19,147 nucleotides of DNA from JAHFUI01 sp041485905 (lineage in GTDB: Bacteria > Acidobacteriota > Vicinamibacteria > Vicinamibacterales > CAVVIG01). Of this stretch, positions 13,119 to 19,147 are shown piece by piece. The DNA lies in assembly GCA_041485905.1 (NCBI GenBank), contig JBGPKK010000088.1, positions 1 through 19,147 on the forward strand, in the 5' to 3' direction. Both the position numbers and the translations under genes were made by a program. The notes under the pieces were generated by a model. The model worked only from the letters and a program-made list of their open reading frames with translations, was not told where the DNA came from and ran no database searches. How positions within the stretch are numbered: position 1 is the first letter of the stretch; each line of letters starts with the position of its first letter.

Positions 13119-14434
13119 CGATTTCTGCGCGGCGCGGTTGACGCTGGAGCGGGGGCCTGAGTCGTGTAGTCGCCGGTCCACTCACGTAGCAGCGCCACCG
13201 CTTCTTCATTGCGTTCGCGGGCTCCCAGAAGCGTCGCCAGCGGCGTCAGTCCCCGCTTGTTCTTGATGTCCAGTGTGGCGCCCTGTTCCGCCAGGAGCCG
13301 GACGCTGGCCAATGAAGCCACGGCGAAGTGCAGCGCGGTGTCGCCCGCGGCGTTGACGCTGTCGAGGTCGGCGCCGGCGTCGATCAGGATGGGCATCATG
13401 ACCACGTCGCCGGTCTTCGCGGCGCGCATCAGAGGTGTCGAGCCTTCCGCCAGCCGCGCGTCGCCCGGGTTGTAGACGCGTTTGAGCACCTTTGTCTTGA
13501 GCCTGGCGTTTGGATCGGCGCCGTGGGCCAGCAGCATCCTGACCCCGTCCACGCTGCCCGCGACGACGGGCTGCGGGAGATCCGGCCTGCCGAACGAGGA
13601 GGCCACGGTGTGCATGTCCACCGCCGAATAGAGCGGCGTCGCCCCGGTCCGGTCGGCGAGGTTCACGTCCGCGCCTTTGTCGGCGACGAGCGACGCCACG
13701 TCGTAGTGACCGTTGATGATGGCGAAGGTCAGGGCCGGCGTGCCGTCGGGATCCGTGCTGTTGAGATCGGCGCCAGCCTCAGCCAACGCACGGGCGGCAT
13801 CGAGCGCGCCTTGCCGCGCCGCATACATCAACGCGGTCCATCCACCCTTGGGCAGGACGGTCTGGCCGACGTAAGACGCGCCTTCTTCGAGCGCGTCTCC
13901 GATCACGCCGGGCGGCGTGTGCGGGTACTCCGTCACCTTGGAACGAACGTTCACGTCGGCGCCGGCGGCGACCAGCGCCCGCACGGCTGCCGCGCGATTC
14001 TCCACGGCCGCCCACATGAGCGCCGTCGTGCCGGTCCGCCGCTCGGTGGCGTTCACGTTCCCGCCGTGACCCGCGAGCACGTTCACCGCATCGGCGCTCC
14101 CCGTCCGCGCCGCCAGCATGATCATCGTCCGGCCGTCGCCGAGCGCGGCGTCCGCCCCGGCGGCGTTCGCGCCGGCCTTCAGCAGGAGATCGAGAAGCGG
14201 CGCATTCCCATTGGCGGCCGCAAGAGAGAGGGGGGTCACGCCGTAACGGTTGGCGCGGCTGACGTCGGCGCCCGCGCGAATCAACGCGTCCGCCTTCTGC
14301 AGATCGTTCACACGCACGGCCAGATGGAGGGCGGTCGTGCCATCGACGGAGGCCGGTTCCGGACCCGTGGCCGCCAGTCGGCCGACCAGGGCGACCAGGC
14401 CGAGGGCGATCAGCGCGCCAGCTTTCAAGCGCAT
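13115..14434 (-). CDS. secreted ankyrin-repeat protein
   Basis: 439 residues. A Sec leader (MRLKAGALIALGLVALVGRLAAT) precedes about nine to ten ankyrin repeats. Readable repeat starts include GTTALHLAVRVND, GVTPLSLAAANGN, GTTALMWAAVENR, GWTALMYAARQGA, GTPALTFAIINGH, GATPLYSAV, GSTPLMRAAKTGD and GDTALHFAVASL, usually ending in GADVN-type turns. Two repeats carry long inserts: a ~35-residue loop after GADVNVRS with Tyr/Pro, and a loop with DLPQPVVAG. The C-terminus is a short Pro/Ala/Arg tail. Ankyrin repeats bind proteins; the leader places it in the periplasm or outside. It lies 5 bp after the DUF1552 gene, last in the DUF1592-DUF1552-ankyrin operon, so a structural or docking role for those partners is a reasonable guess. 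The ATG has only a weak ribosome binding site and probably relies on coupling. Confidence 0.9.
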   Translation of the reverse strand: MRLKAGALIALGLVALVGRLAATGPEPASVDGTTALHLAVRVNDLQKADALIRAGADVSRANRYGVTPLSLAAANGNAPLLDLLLKAGANAAGADAALGDGRTMIMLAARTGSADAVNVLAGHGGNVNATERRTGTTALMWAAVENRAAAVRALVAAGADVNVRSKVTEYPHTPPGVIGDALEEGASYVGQTVLPKGGWTALMYAARQGALDAARALAEAGADLNSTDPDGTPALTFAIINGHYDVASLVADKGADVNLADRTGATPLYSAVDMHTVASSFGRPDLPQPVVAGSVDGVRMLLAHGADPNARLKTKVLKRVYNPGDARLAEGSTPLMRAAKTGDVVMMPILIDAGADLDSVNAAGDTALHFAVASLASVRLLAEQGATLDIKNKRGLTPLATLLGARERNEEAVALLREWTGDYTTQAPAPASTAPRRNR

Positions 14435-14439
14435 GCGGT

Positions 14440-15759
14440 TCAGAAGAAGTCCACCGTGCCGGTACTCTCGCCGAACTTGTCCAGCGGACTGTCGAATTTA
14501 TTCGCCACCGTCAGCCACAGATTGCCGATCTCGGTCTTCGGCGGCAGCACGAGATGACGATGACCCTTCCCGGCCCCTCCGCCCGCGACGAGCATCGGCA
14601 GCGGATCGGTCGCGTGGACGTTCGAATTGCCCATCCCGCTGCCGTAGAAAATCAGCGAGTGATCGAGCAGCGACCCGTCGCCGTCGGGCGTGGTCCTGAG
14701 CCTGTCGAGGAACTTCCCGAACATCCCGGCGCACAGCACGTTGATCTTGGCCGCTCGCGCCACTTTTTCGGGCTGGTCGCCGTGGTGCGACACGACGTGC
14801 CACGGATCGGGGACGTCGATCTCGGCGAAGGTCCGCTGGCTGAGCTCTCGCGACATCATGAACGCGAAGACGCGAGTCAGGTCCGTCTGAAACGCCATCG
14901 CGAGCAGCTCGAACATCAGCGACGCATGCTCTTCGAACGACTCCGGGATGCCCAGCGGCTTGTCGAGCAGCGTCAGGTCCGTGCCATGCTGCGTTTCAGC
15001 GCGCTGAATCCGCCGCTCGATCTCGCGCACGTGGTCGAGGTAGTTGGTCACCCTCGTGCGATCGTACGTGTTGAGCCGCTTCTGAAGCGCTCGCGCCTCC
15101 CCGACAATCGAGTCAAGGATGCTCTTGTCTTCCCGCGCCTGGCGCTGGCGCAGGGCGTCCGATCCGCCTTCGCCGAACAGCCGCTCGAACACCGTGCGCG
15201 GATTGATCTCCATCGGCAGCGGCGTCGTCGGCGTGGCCCACGAGATCGTGTTCATGTACGCGCAGCTGTAGCCCGGCGCGCACCCGCCGACGTAGCCGGT
15301 GAAATCCTCCGTCGCGAGCTCGAGCGACGGGAACGGCGACGCCTGGCCGATCTGCTTTGCAAGCACCTGATCGATCGTCGTGCCGACCCGGTAGTCTTCG
15401 CCTTCGGTGCGCTTGGTGATCGCGCCGCTCAGCCAGCCTGACGAGGCCGCCGCGTGCATTTCCACCACGGTGCCCGCGCGTTTGAGGTTGGTGACCACGA
15501 CGAGCGAGTCTTTGACCGGTTCGAGGACCTTGAGCGTGGGCGAGAGCTCGAAAGACGGGCCGGCAGCCGTGGGCGTCCACGAGGCCATGTCCGCCCCGTG
15601 CGGGACGTAGATGAATCCGGTACGCGTGGGCCGATTCGCCGCCGATTTGGCGAGCGCCGTTGCAGCCGGCACCATCGCCTCGAGCATGGGCAATCCCAGC
15701 GTCACGCCCATCCCGCGCAGGAACGTCCGCCGCGGCAACGACATTTTGGTGATAAACAT
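14440..15759 (-). CDS. DUF1552 domain-containing protein, Tat-exported
   Basis: 439 residues. A twin-arginine signal (LPRRTFLRGMGVTLGLPMLE) is followed by the family-typical GFIYVPHGADMASWTP. Other landmarks are GYVGGCAPGYSCAYMNTISW, NPRTVFERLFGEGG, YLDHVREIERRIQRAE, RVFAFMMSRELSQRTF, WHVVSHHGDQPEK and LIFYGSGMGNSNVH. These are all standard in DUF1552, a family almost always found beside DUF1592/PSCyt proteins in Acidobacteria and Planctomycetes. GGAGAT about 8 bases before the ATG supports the start. It follows the DUF1592 gene by 24 bp and is followed at 5 bp by the ankyrin gene. Biochemical activity is unknown; fold similarity to DUF1501 and sulfatase-like proteins has been suggested for such families, but I cannot show it here. 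Confidence 0.93.
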   Translation of the reverse strand: MFITKMSLPRRTFLRGMGVTLGLPMLEAMVPAATALAKSAANRPTRTGFIYVPHGADMASWTPTAAGPSFELSPTLKVLEPVKDSLVVVTNLKRAGTVVEMHAAASSGWLSGAITKRTEGEDYRVGTTIDQVLAKQIGQASPFPSLELATEDFTGYVGGCAPGYSCAYMNTISWATPTTPLPMEINPRTVFERLFGEGGSDALRQRQAREDKSILDSIVGEARALQKRLNTYDRTRVTNYLDHVREIERRIQRAETQHGTDLTLLDKPLGIPESFEEHASLMFELLAMAFQTDLTRVFAFMMSRELSQRTFAEIDVPDPWHVVSHHGDQPEKVARAAKINVLCAGMFGKFLDRLRTTPDGDGSLLDHSLIFYGSGMGNSNVHATDPLPMLVAGGGAGKGHRHLVLPPKTEIGNLWLTVANKFDSPLDKFGESTGTVDFF

Positions 15760-15783
15760 CGCGGGATCTCCGAATTTGGTTAT

Positions 15784-18252
15784 CTAGATTCCGCCCTTCA
15801 TTCGCATCTGAAACGGCACGCTGTTGACGATGCCCAGCACCAGGGACGAGAAATGATAATCGCGACTCCGCGCGCCGCGGACGATCGCGCGCACGGCCGG
15901 CATGTCCTGATACGTGAGCCCCCGGCCGAGAGCATAGGTTAGCAGCTTTTCCGTCAGCGTCTGGACGAATACATCAGGCCGCTTGATGAGGGCCTGGCCG
16001 AGCGCCACGGCGCCGTCGACCTTCGTCCCATCCGCGAGCACGTCGGCCGTGTCGAGCGCCACACCGCCTTCGTTCGCAGTCCGCCAGGCACCGACCACAT
16101 CGAAGTTCTCGAGGGCAAATCCGATGGGGTCCATCGTCTTGTGACAGGAGACGCACGCGGGATCCGTTCGGTGCCGCTCCATCTGATCGCGCATCGTACG
16201 AGGCGTGGCGCCGGGCGCCGGTTCCTTGAGCGCGGGTACGGTGGGCGGCGGTGGCGGCGGCGGCGCCCCGAGCACGTTCTCGAGAATCCACTTCCCTCGC
16301 AGCACAGGCGACGTCGTCGTCGCGTGCGAGGTGACCATGAGCACGGCGCCTTTGCCCAGCAGTCCCCAGCGTGTCTCGTCGGCGAGATGGACACGGCGGA
16401 AATGGCTCCCGAACACATTCGGGATCCCGTAGTGCTTCGCCAGACGCTCGTTCACGAAGGTGTCGTCGGCGGTCATCAGGTCGAGGACGTTCCGGTCGTC
16501 GTGAATCACGCTGTCGAACAGCAACTCGACCTCACGACCCAACGCCTGTCGCAGGTTGTCGTCGAAATCGGGGAACGTCTCCGGGTTGGGGATGATGCCG
16601 CGCAGGTTCCGCAGCTGCAGCCACTGGCCGGCGAAGTTGCTGACGAGCGCTGCCGAGCGCGAATCGGTCAGCATGCGCCGTACCTGTCCAGCCAGCACCT
16701 CGGAGCGCGCGAGCGTGCCAGTGGCGGCGACGCGCAGCAGTTCCTCGTCCGGAATGCTGCTCCACAGAAAGAACGACAGGCGCGACGCCAGCTCGAAGTC
16801 GGCGACGCGGTACGGCGTCCCCGCGGCGACGCGGGCCGGCTCGCGTTCGGGACGGAACACAAACGAAGGGCTCGCGAGGATCCGGCGCAGCGCGAACTCG
16901 ATGCCTGTGACGAAGCTTCCGCCGGACCGTCCGGTCCGGTAGAACGACAGCAGACCGTCGAGCTCCGTCTTCGAGAGCGGTCTGCGGTACGCGCGACGGC
17001 CGACCGTTGAGATGATGCGCCGCGCGCAGGGCGTTTCGTCCGCACGAGTGACGGGTCGACCCTTCGACCCTTCGGCAGGCTCAGGGTCGGCCCGAGCAGA
17101 GCCGAGGGACGACGAGCTCAGGGTCGTCCCGAGCGCAGTCGAGGGACGACAGACAAACACGCGGGCACCTGGCGCCTCGCCCGTGGGCGTCGCGTTGTAG
17201 GGTCCCTGGACCGTGATGGACTGAACGTGCGGCGCACCTTCGGCGGCATAGGGACTGTTGAAGTCGCGGAGAAACGGCTGCAGCCTGGCGGTCGCGAAGA
17301 GCGACGGGGTTTCGTCGAGAAACGCAGCGGCAAGGTCGCGCGCGCCTGCGTTGACGAATATGCGGACGCGAAGCCGCTTCGCTTCGATGTCGTCGGACGT
17401 GGCCGTCGGGTTCTTCTGAAGCGCGATCAGATCCTCGTTACCTCCAACGGTCGCCACGAGCATGCGCTCGCCATCCAGCGTCATCTCGACCTGATGGACA
17501 TCCTGAAGGCCGCGAATCGCGCTCAGGTTCGTTCGATAGAGTCGAAGCTGAAACTCATATTCACCGTCAACGGGGAACGTGTGCCGGGCCAGCAAGCCGC
17601 CGAGCGTCCCCAGCGGCAGCCCGTCGAGATGCTGATCCTGGGACAGATCCTGTCGAACCGAATAGGTATCGCGGTTGACGCCGACGCGCGGGTCTCCGAC
17701 CGCCAGTGTGCTGATCTTACGTGCCGCGGCGAGATAGGCCTGCAGCAGCGCCGGAGAACTGCCCAGCACCTCGGCGACGTTGTCGAAGCCGTACGCAGAA
17801 TCGTCGGGCGGCAGGAGCGACGACACATCCACATCGAGGCCGAGCAGATCGCGAACGGCGTTGGCGTACTCGGCGCGATTGAGGCGATGCAGAACGGGCC
17901 GACCCGGATGCGGGTGAGTCGCTGCTGTGCTATCGAGTTGAGCTTCGAGCCAGGCGATCAAGCCGTCGTACGTCGCAGCGTCCGGCCGGCGTGCGCTTTG
18001 CGGCGGCATGACGCCCAGCCGCAGCTTGCGCACGACCTTCTCCCACGTCTCGGCGTTGGCGCTGACGTGGCCGACATCAAGCGCGTCGAGCGCGAGCCCG
18101 CCGGTCTTGAGCCGCTGGTTATGACACGTGACGCAGTACTGGTCGAGGGTCGCTGTGTGCTGATCGCCTGGCGGGACGCCAAGGGCGGGACGCGGTGCCC
18201 AGCTCGCGATTCCCAGTGTCAGCGCGACAATTCCGAGCGCACGTCCACGCAT
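15784..18252 (-). CDS. DUF1592 multidomain exported protein with two CxxCH motifs (PSCyt/DUF1587/1595/1592/1588/1585)
   Basis: 822 residues from the ATG at 18252 (an in-frame TTG at 18258 is less likely), with a Sec leader ending near PALG. Domains in order: N-terminal cytochrome-like segment with CVTCH (Cys40, Cys43, His44) and RLGVMPP; DUF1587 (HRLNRAEYANAVRDLLGLDV); a beta-rich middle; DUF1595 (RRAYRRPLSKTELDGLL); DUF1592 (ELASRLSFFLWSSIPDEELL); DUF1588 (FVNERLAKHYGIP, SPVLRGKWILENVLG, and a second haem motif CVSCH, Cys700-His704); DUF1585 at the C-terminus. A proline run (about seven) interrupts DUF1588. Residues ~371-403, between FVCRP and ADETPC, are a foreign, Ser/Gly/Pro-rich in-frame insertion encoded by a repeat element. 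First gene of the operon with DUF1552 and the ankyrin protein. Likely covalent haem binding in the periplasm; substrate unknown. Confidence 0.92.
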   Translation of the reverse strand: MRGRALGIVALTLGIASWAPRPALGVPPGDQHTATLDQYCVTCHNQRLKTGGLALDALDVGHVSANAETWEKVVRKLRLGVMPPQSARRPDAATYDGLIAWLEAQLDSTAATHPHPGRPVLHRLNRAEYANAVRDLLGLDVDVSSLLPPDDSAYGFDNVAEVLGSSPALLQAYLAAARKISTLAVGDPRVGVNRDTYSVRQDLSQDQHLDGLPLGTLGGLLARHTFPVDGEYEFQLRLYRTNLSAIRGLQDVHQVEMTLDGERMLVATVGGNEDLIALQKNPTATSDDIEAKRLRVRIFVNAGARDLAAAFLDETPSLFATARLQPFLRDFNSPYAAEGAPHVQSITVQGPYNATPTGEAPGARVFVCRPSTALGTTLSSSSLGSARADPEPAEGSKGRPVTRADETPCARRIISTVGRRAYRRPLSKTELDGLLSFYRTGRSGGSFVTGIEFALRRILASPSFVFRPEREPARVAAGTPYRVADFELASRLSFFLWSSIPDEELLRVAATGTLARSEVLAGQVRRMLTDSRSAALVSNFAGQWLQLRNLRGIIPNPETFPDFDDNLRQALGREVELLFDSVIHDDRNVLDLMTADDTFVNERLAKHYGIPNVFGSHFRRVHLADETRWGLLGKGAVLMVTSHATTTSPVLRGKWILENVLGAPPPPPPPTVPALKEPAPGATPRTMRDQMERHRTDPACVSCHKTMDPIGFALENFDVVGAWRTANEGGVALDTADVLADGTKVDGAVALGQALIKRPDVFVQTLTEKLLTYALGRGLTYQDMPAVRAIVRGARSRDYHFSSLVLGIVNSVPFQMRMKGGI
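17044..17150. repeat. dispersed-type repeat inserted in frame in the DUF1592 gene
   Basis: Two copies of a 35-bp unit, 17079-17113 and 17116-17150, match at 31 of 35 positions and begin GCTCAGGGTCG. Next to them, 17061-17090 holds an imperfect inverted pair (CGACCCT and AGGGTCG) around TCGGCAGGC. The minus-strand form, TGCGCTCGGGACGACCCTGA with CTGCCGAAGGGTCG, is of the kind found as dispersed palindromic repeats in several high-GC phyla. The inserted block is about 99 bp (33 codons), keeps the reading frame, and adds STALGTTLSSSSLGSARADP-type sequence to the protein. I see no other copy in this window. Confidence 0.75.
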
Positions 18253-18267
18253 ATCCAAGCCGCGCCC

Positions 18268-18273
18268 ATTGTA
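18268..18273 (-). promoter_or_regulatory. candidate -10 element (TACAAT) for the DUF1592 operon
   Basis: Minus-strand CGTTACAATGGG lies 15 bases before the chosen ATG. It is the best AT-rich hexamer in the 199-bp divergent region; no clear -35 accompanies it. Confidence 0.3.
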
Positions 18274-18451
18274 ACGAATCTACTTTCCGTCGACCGTGGC
18301 TGATCAAACGGAAGTCGTTTCGCCTGGCGGCCCCCCTCACGCGGCGGTCAAAGGGGAAAGGGAGAAGCGAACGTAGGCCTGTTCCGGCCCATCACGCAAG
18401 ATACTTGTGCAAAGAGTGGAAGAAAGTCGCGTGAGGACGTAGAGTGAACGG

Positions 18452-19147
18452 ATGCGCCTGATTCCCTTGGGCCCGACAGCGATTCGCAGCGCACTGGGCG
18501 TGGCATCGTGCGCCTGTGCGCTCGTCGGAGCGTTCTCGCTGACCGGGCACGCCGGGCAGTTGCGCTCGGTCACCGAAGGTGTGTACTCCGCCGGGCAGGC
18601 AGCCCGCGGCCAGCAGATTTACCAGGCCCAATGCGGGGAATGTCACGGCAAAGCGATGGAAGGCACCATCGGACCCCCGCTGGTCGGAGAGAGTTTCCTC
18701 TCGAACTGGAGCGCGCGTCCACTGGCGAATCTCGTCGACAAAGTCCAGAAGACGATGCCATTCAACCTGCCCGCGAACCTTTCCCGGCAGCAATCAACCG
18801 ACCTGGCGGCTTACATGCTCCAGGCCGCCAGGTTTCCCGCTGGACAAGTCGAACTGAGCGATGCTGGGCTGGCGCAGATTACGTTCCCGACATTGCCTAC
18901 AGGGCGAACGTCCCCCGCGCCCGCCGCCGCCATCTCCGCTGGCGCGTCACTTCCCCCGCCGGAAGGCAGCCTTGCCGAGCTGATGAGAGCCATCGCTTTT
19001 CCCAACTCGAATATCATCTTCAACCTTCAGCTCAAGGATCCCGGTGCCCAGCCGAAAAAGGGGCTGGCCTCCTCACCTTTTGACTATGTCGAGTGGGGAT
19101 CCACTGTGTATCCCGGATGGCTGGCTGTCGATCAGGCGGCCGTTGCC
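18452..19147 (+). CDS. c-type cytochrome, N-terminal part (cut by window end)
   Basis: 232 codons are visible from the ATG at 18452 and the frame is still open at the right edge. A leader (IRSALGVASCACALVGAFSL) is followed by GQAARGQQIYQAQCGECHGK, with the haem motif Cys61, Cys64, His65. GPPLVGESFLSNW and a TMPFNLP segment supply Met102 as likely axial ligand, so the first ~130 residues are a class I cytochrome c domain exposed to the periplasm. After an Ala/Pro linker (~145-170) begins a second domain (ELMRAIAFPNSNIIFNLQLK, then FDYVEWGSTVYPGWLAVDQA) resembling cytochrome c'-like extensions I know from Acidobacteria, which usually carry a second CxxCH near the C-terminus; that would lie beyond the window. 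Ribosome binding site weak. Divergent from the DUF1592 operon, a plausible redox partner. Confidence 0.88.
   Translation, partial: MRLIPLGPTAIRSALGVASCACALVGAFSLTGHAGQLRSVTEGVYSAGQAARGQQIYQAQCGECHGKAMEGTIGPPLVGESFLSNWSARPLANLVDKVQKTMPFNLPANLSRQQSTDLAAYMLQAARFPAGQVELSDAGLAQITFPTLPTGRTSPAPAAAISAGASLPPPEGSLAELMRAIAFPNSNIIFNLQLKDPGAQPKKGLASSPFDYVEWGSTVYPGWLAVDQAAVA

Noticed and set aside
13115..14434. Ankyrin repeats as a CRISPR-like or tandem DNA repeat array
   Set aside because: The repeats are at protein level and strongly diverged in DNA; there are no identical units or spacers.
13328..14557. 409-codon plus-strand open frame opposite the ankyrin gene
   Set aside because: Arg/Gly/His-rich shadow of the ankyrin repeats; no leader or domain.
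16242..16264. GGCGGT/GGC run as a microsatellite or frameshift signal
   Set aside because: It encodes the proline stretch in the DUF1588 region and the frame is continuous on both sides.
15784..18252. Possibility that the DUF1592 gene is broken by the repeat
   Set aside because: The frame stays open through the insertion and all downstream domains, including the second CxxCH and DUF1585, are intact.

Overview
The window looks like chromosomal DNA of a high-GC Acidobacteriota, most likely class Vicinamibacteria. This is inferred from gene content, since there is no rRNA or other marker. Typical of that group are DUF6152 and its partner secreted proteins, the DUF1800/DUF1501 and DUF1592/DUF1552/ankyrin modules, and a relic of an ECF sigma factor plus Ser/Thr kinase locus. 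Most intact products carry Sec or Tat signals or are membrane proteins, so this is an envelope and secretome region. I see no tRNA, rRNA, CRISPR array, transposase or prophage gene.

Layout. 1-1163: the 3' end of a BNR/Asp-box repeat protein overlaps by 4 bp a MoaD/ThiS-like protein, which converges on a DoxX-family membrane protein. 1164-1390: a gap holding a decayed YciI (DGPF) fragment. 1391-4058 (minus): a tightly overlapping operon of a metallo-beta-lactamase-fold protein with a degenerate first metal site, then two secreted proteins of a shared uncharacterised family. 4159-7099: three more members of that family (plus, minus, plus) and a DUF6152 protein paired with one of them. This makes five divergent homologues in 5.7 kb. 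7266-7809: an N-terminal kinase fragment and an N-terminal TIGR02999-type sigma-factor fragment meet tail to tail at a rearrangement scar. 7821-9809 (minus): a four-helix membrane protein, then an operon of a small secreted protein and a probable outer-membrane protein. 9997-13118 (plus): DUF1800 and DUF1501. 13115-18252 (minus): DUF1592 multidomain cytochrome-like protein, DUF1552 and a secreted ankyrin protein, in that order of transcription. 18452-end: a c-type cytochrome cut by the window edge.

How they may work together. DUF1800/DUF1501 and DUF1592/DUF1552 are two versions of an exported module recurring in Acidobacteria and Planctomycetes. One protein of each pair (DUF1501, DUF1552) carries a Tat signal. 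The large DUF1592 protein has two CxxCH haem motifs, and a c-type cytochrome is divergent from it, so a periplasmic redox role is plausible but unproven. The five-homologue/DUF6152/MBL cluster is the best candidate for an undescribed system: all are exported, arranged in small operons, and share a WEGDTLV-type core without known function.

Intergenic stretches are short, the longest 227 bp. Besides the YciI remnant, those at 7100-7265, 8271-8463, 9810-9996 and 18253-18451 hold only weak promoter-like or palindromic signals.
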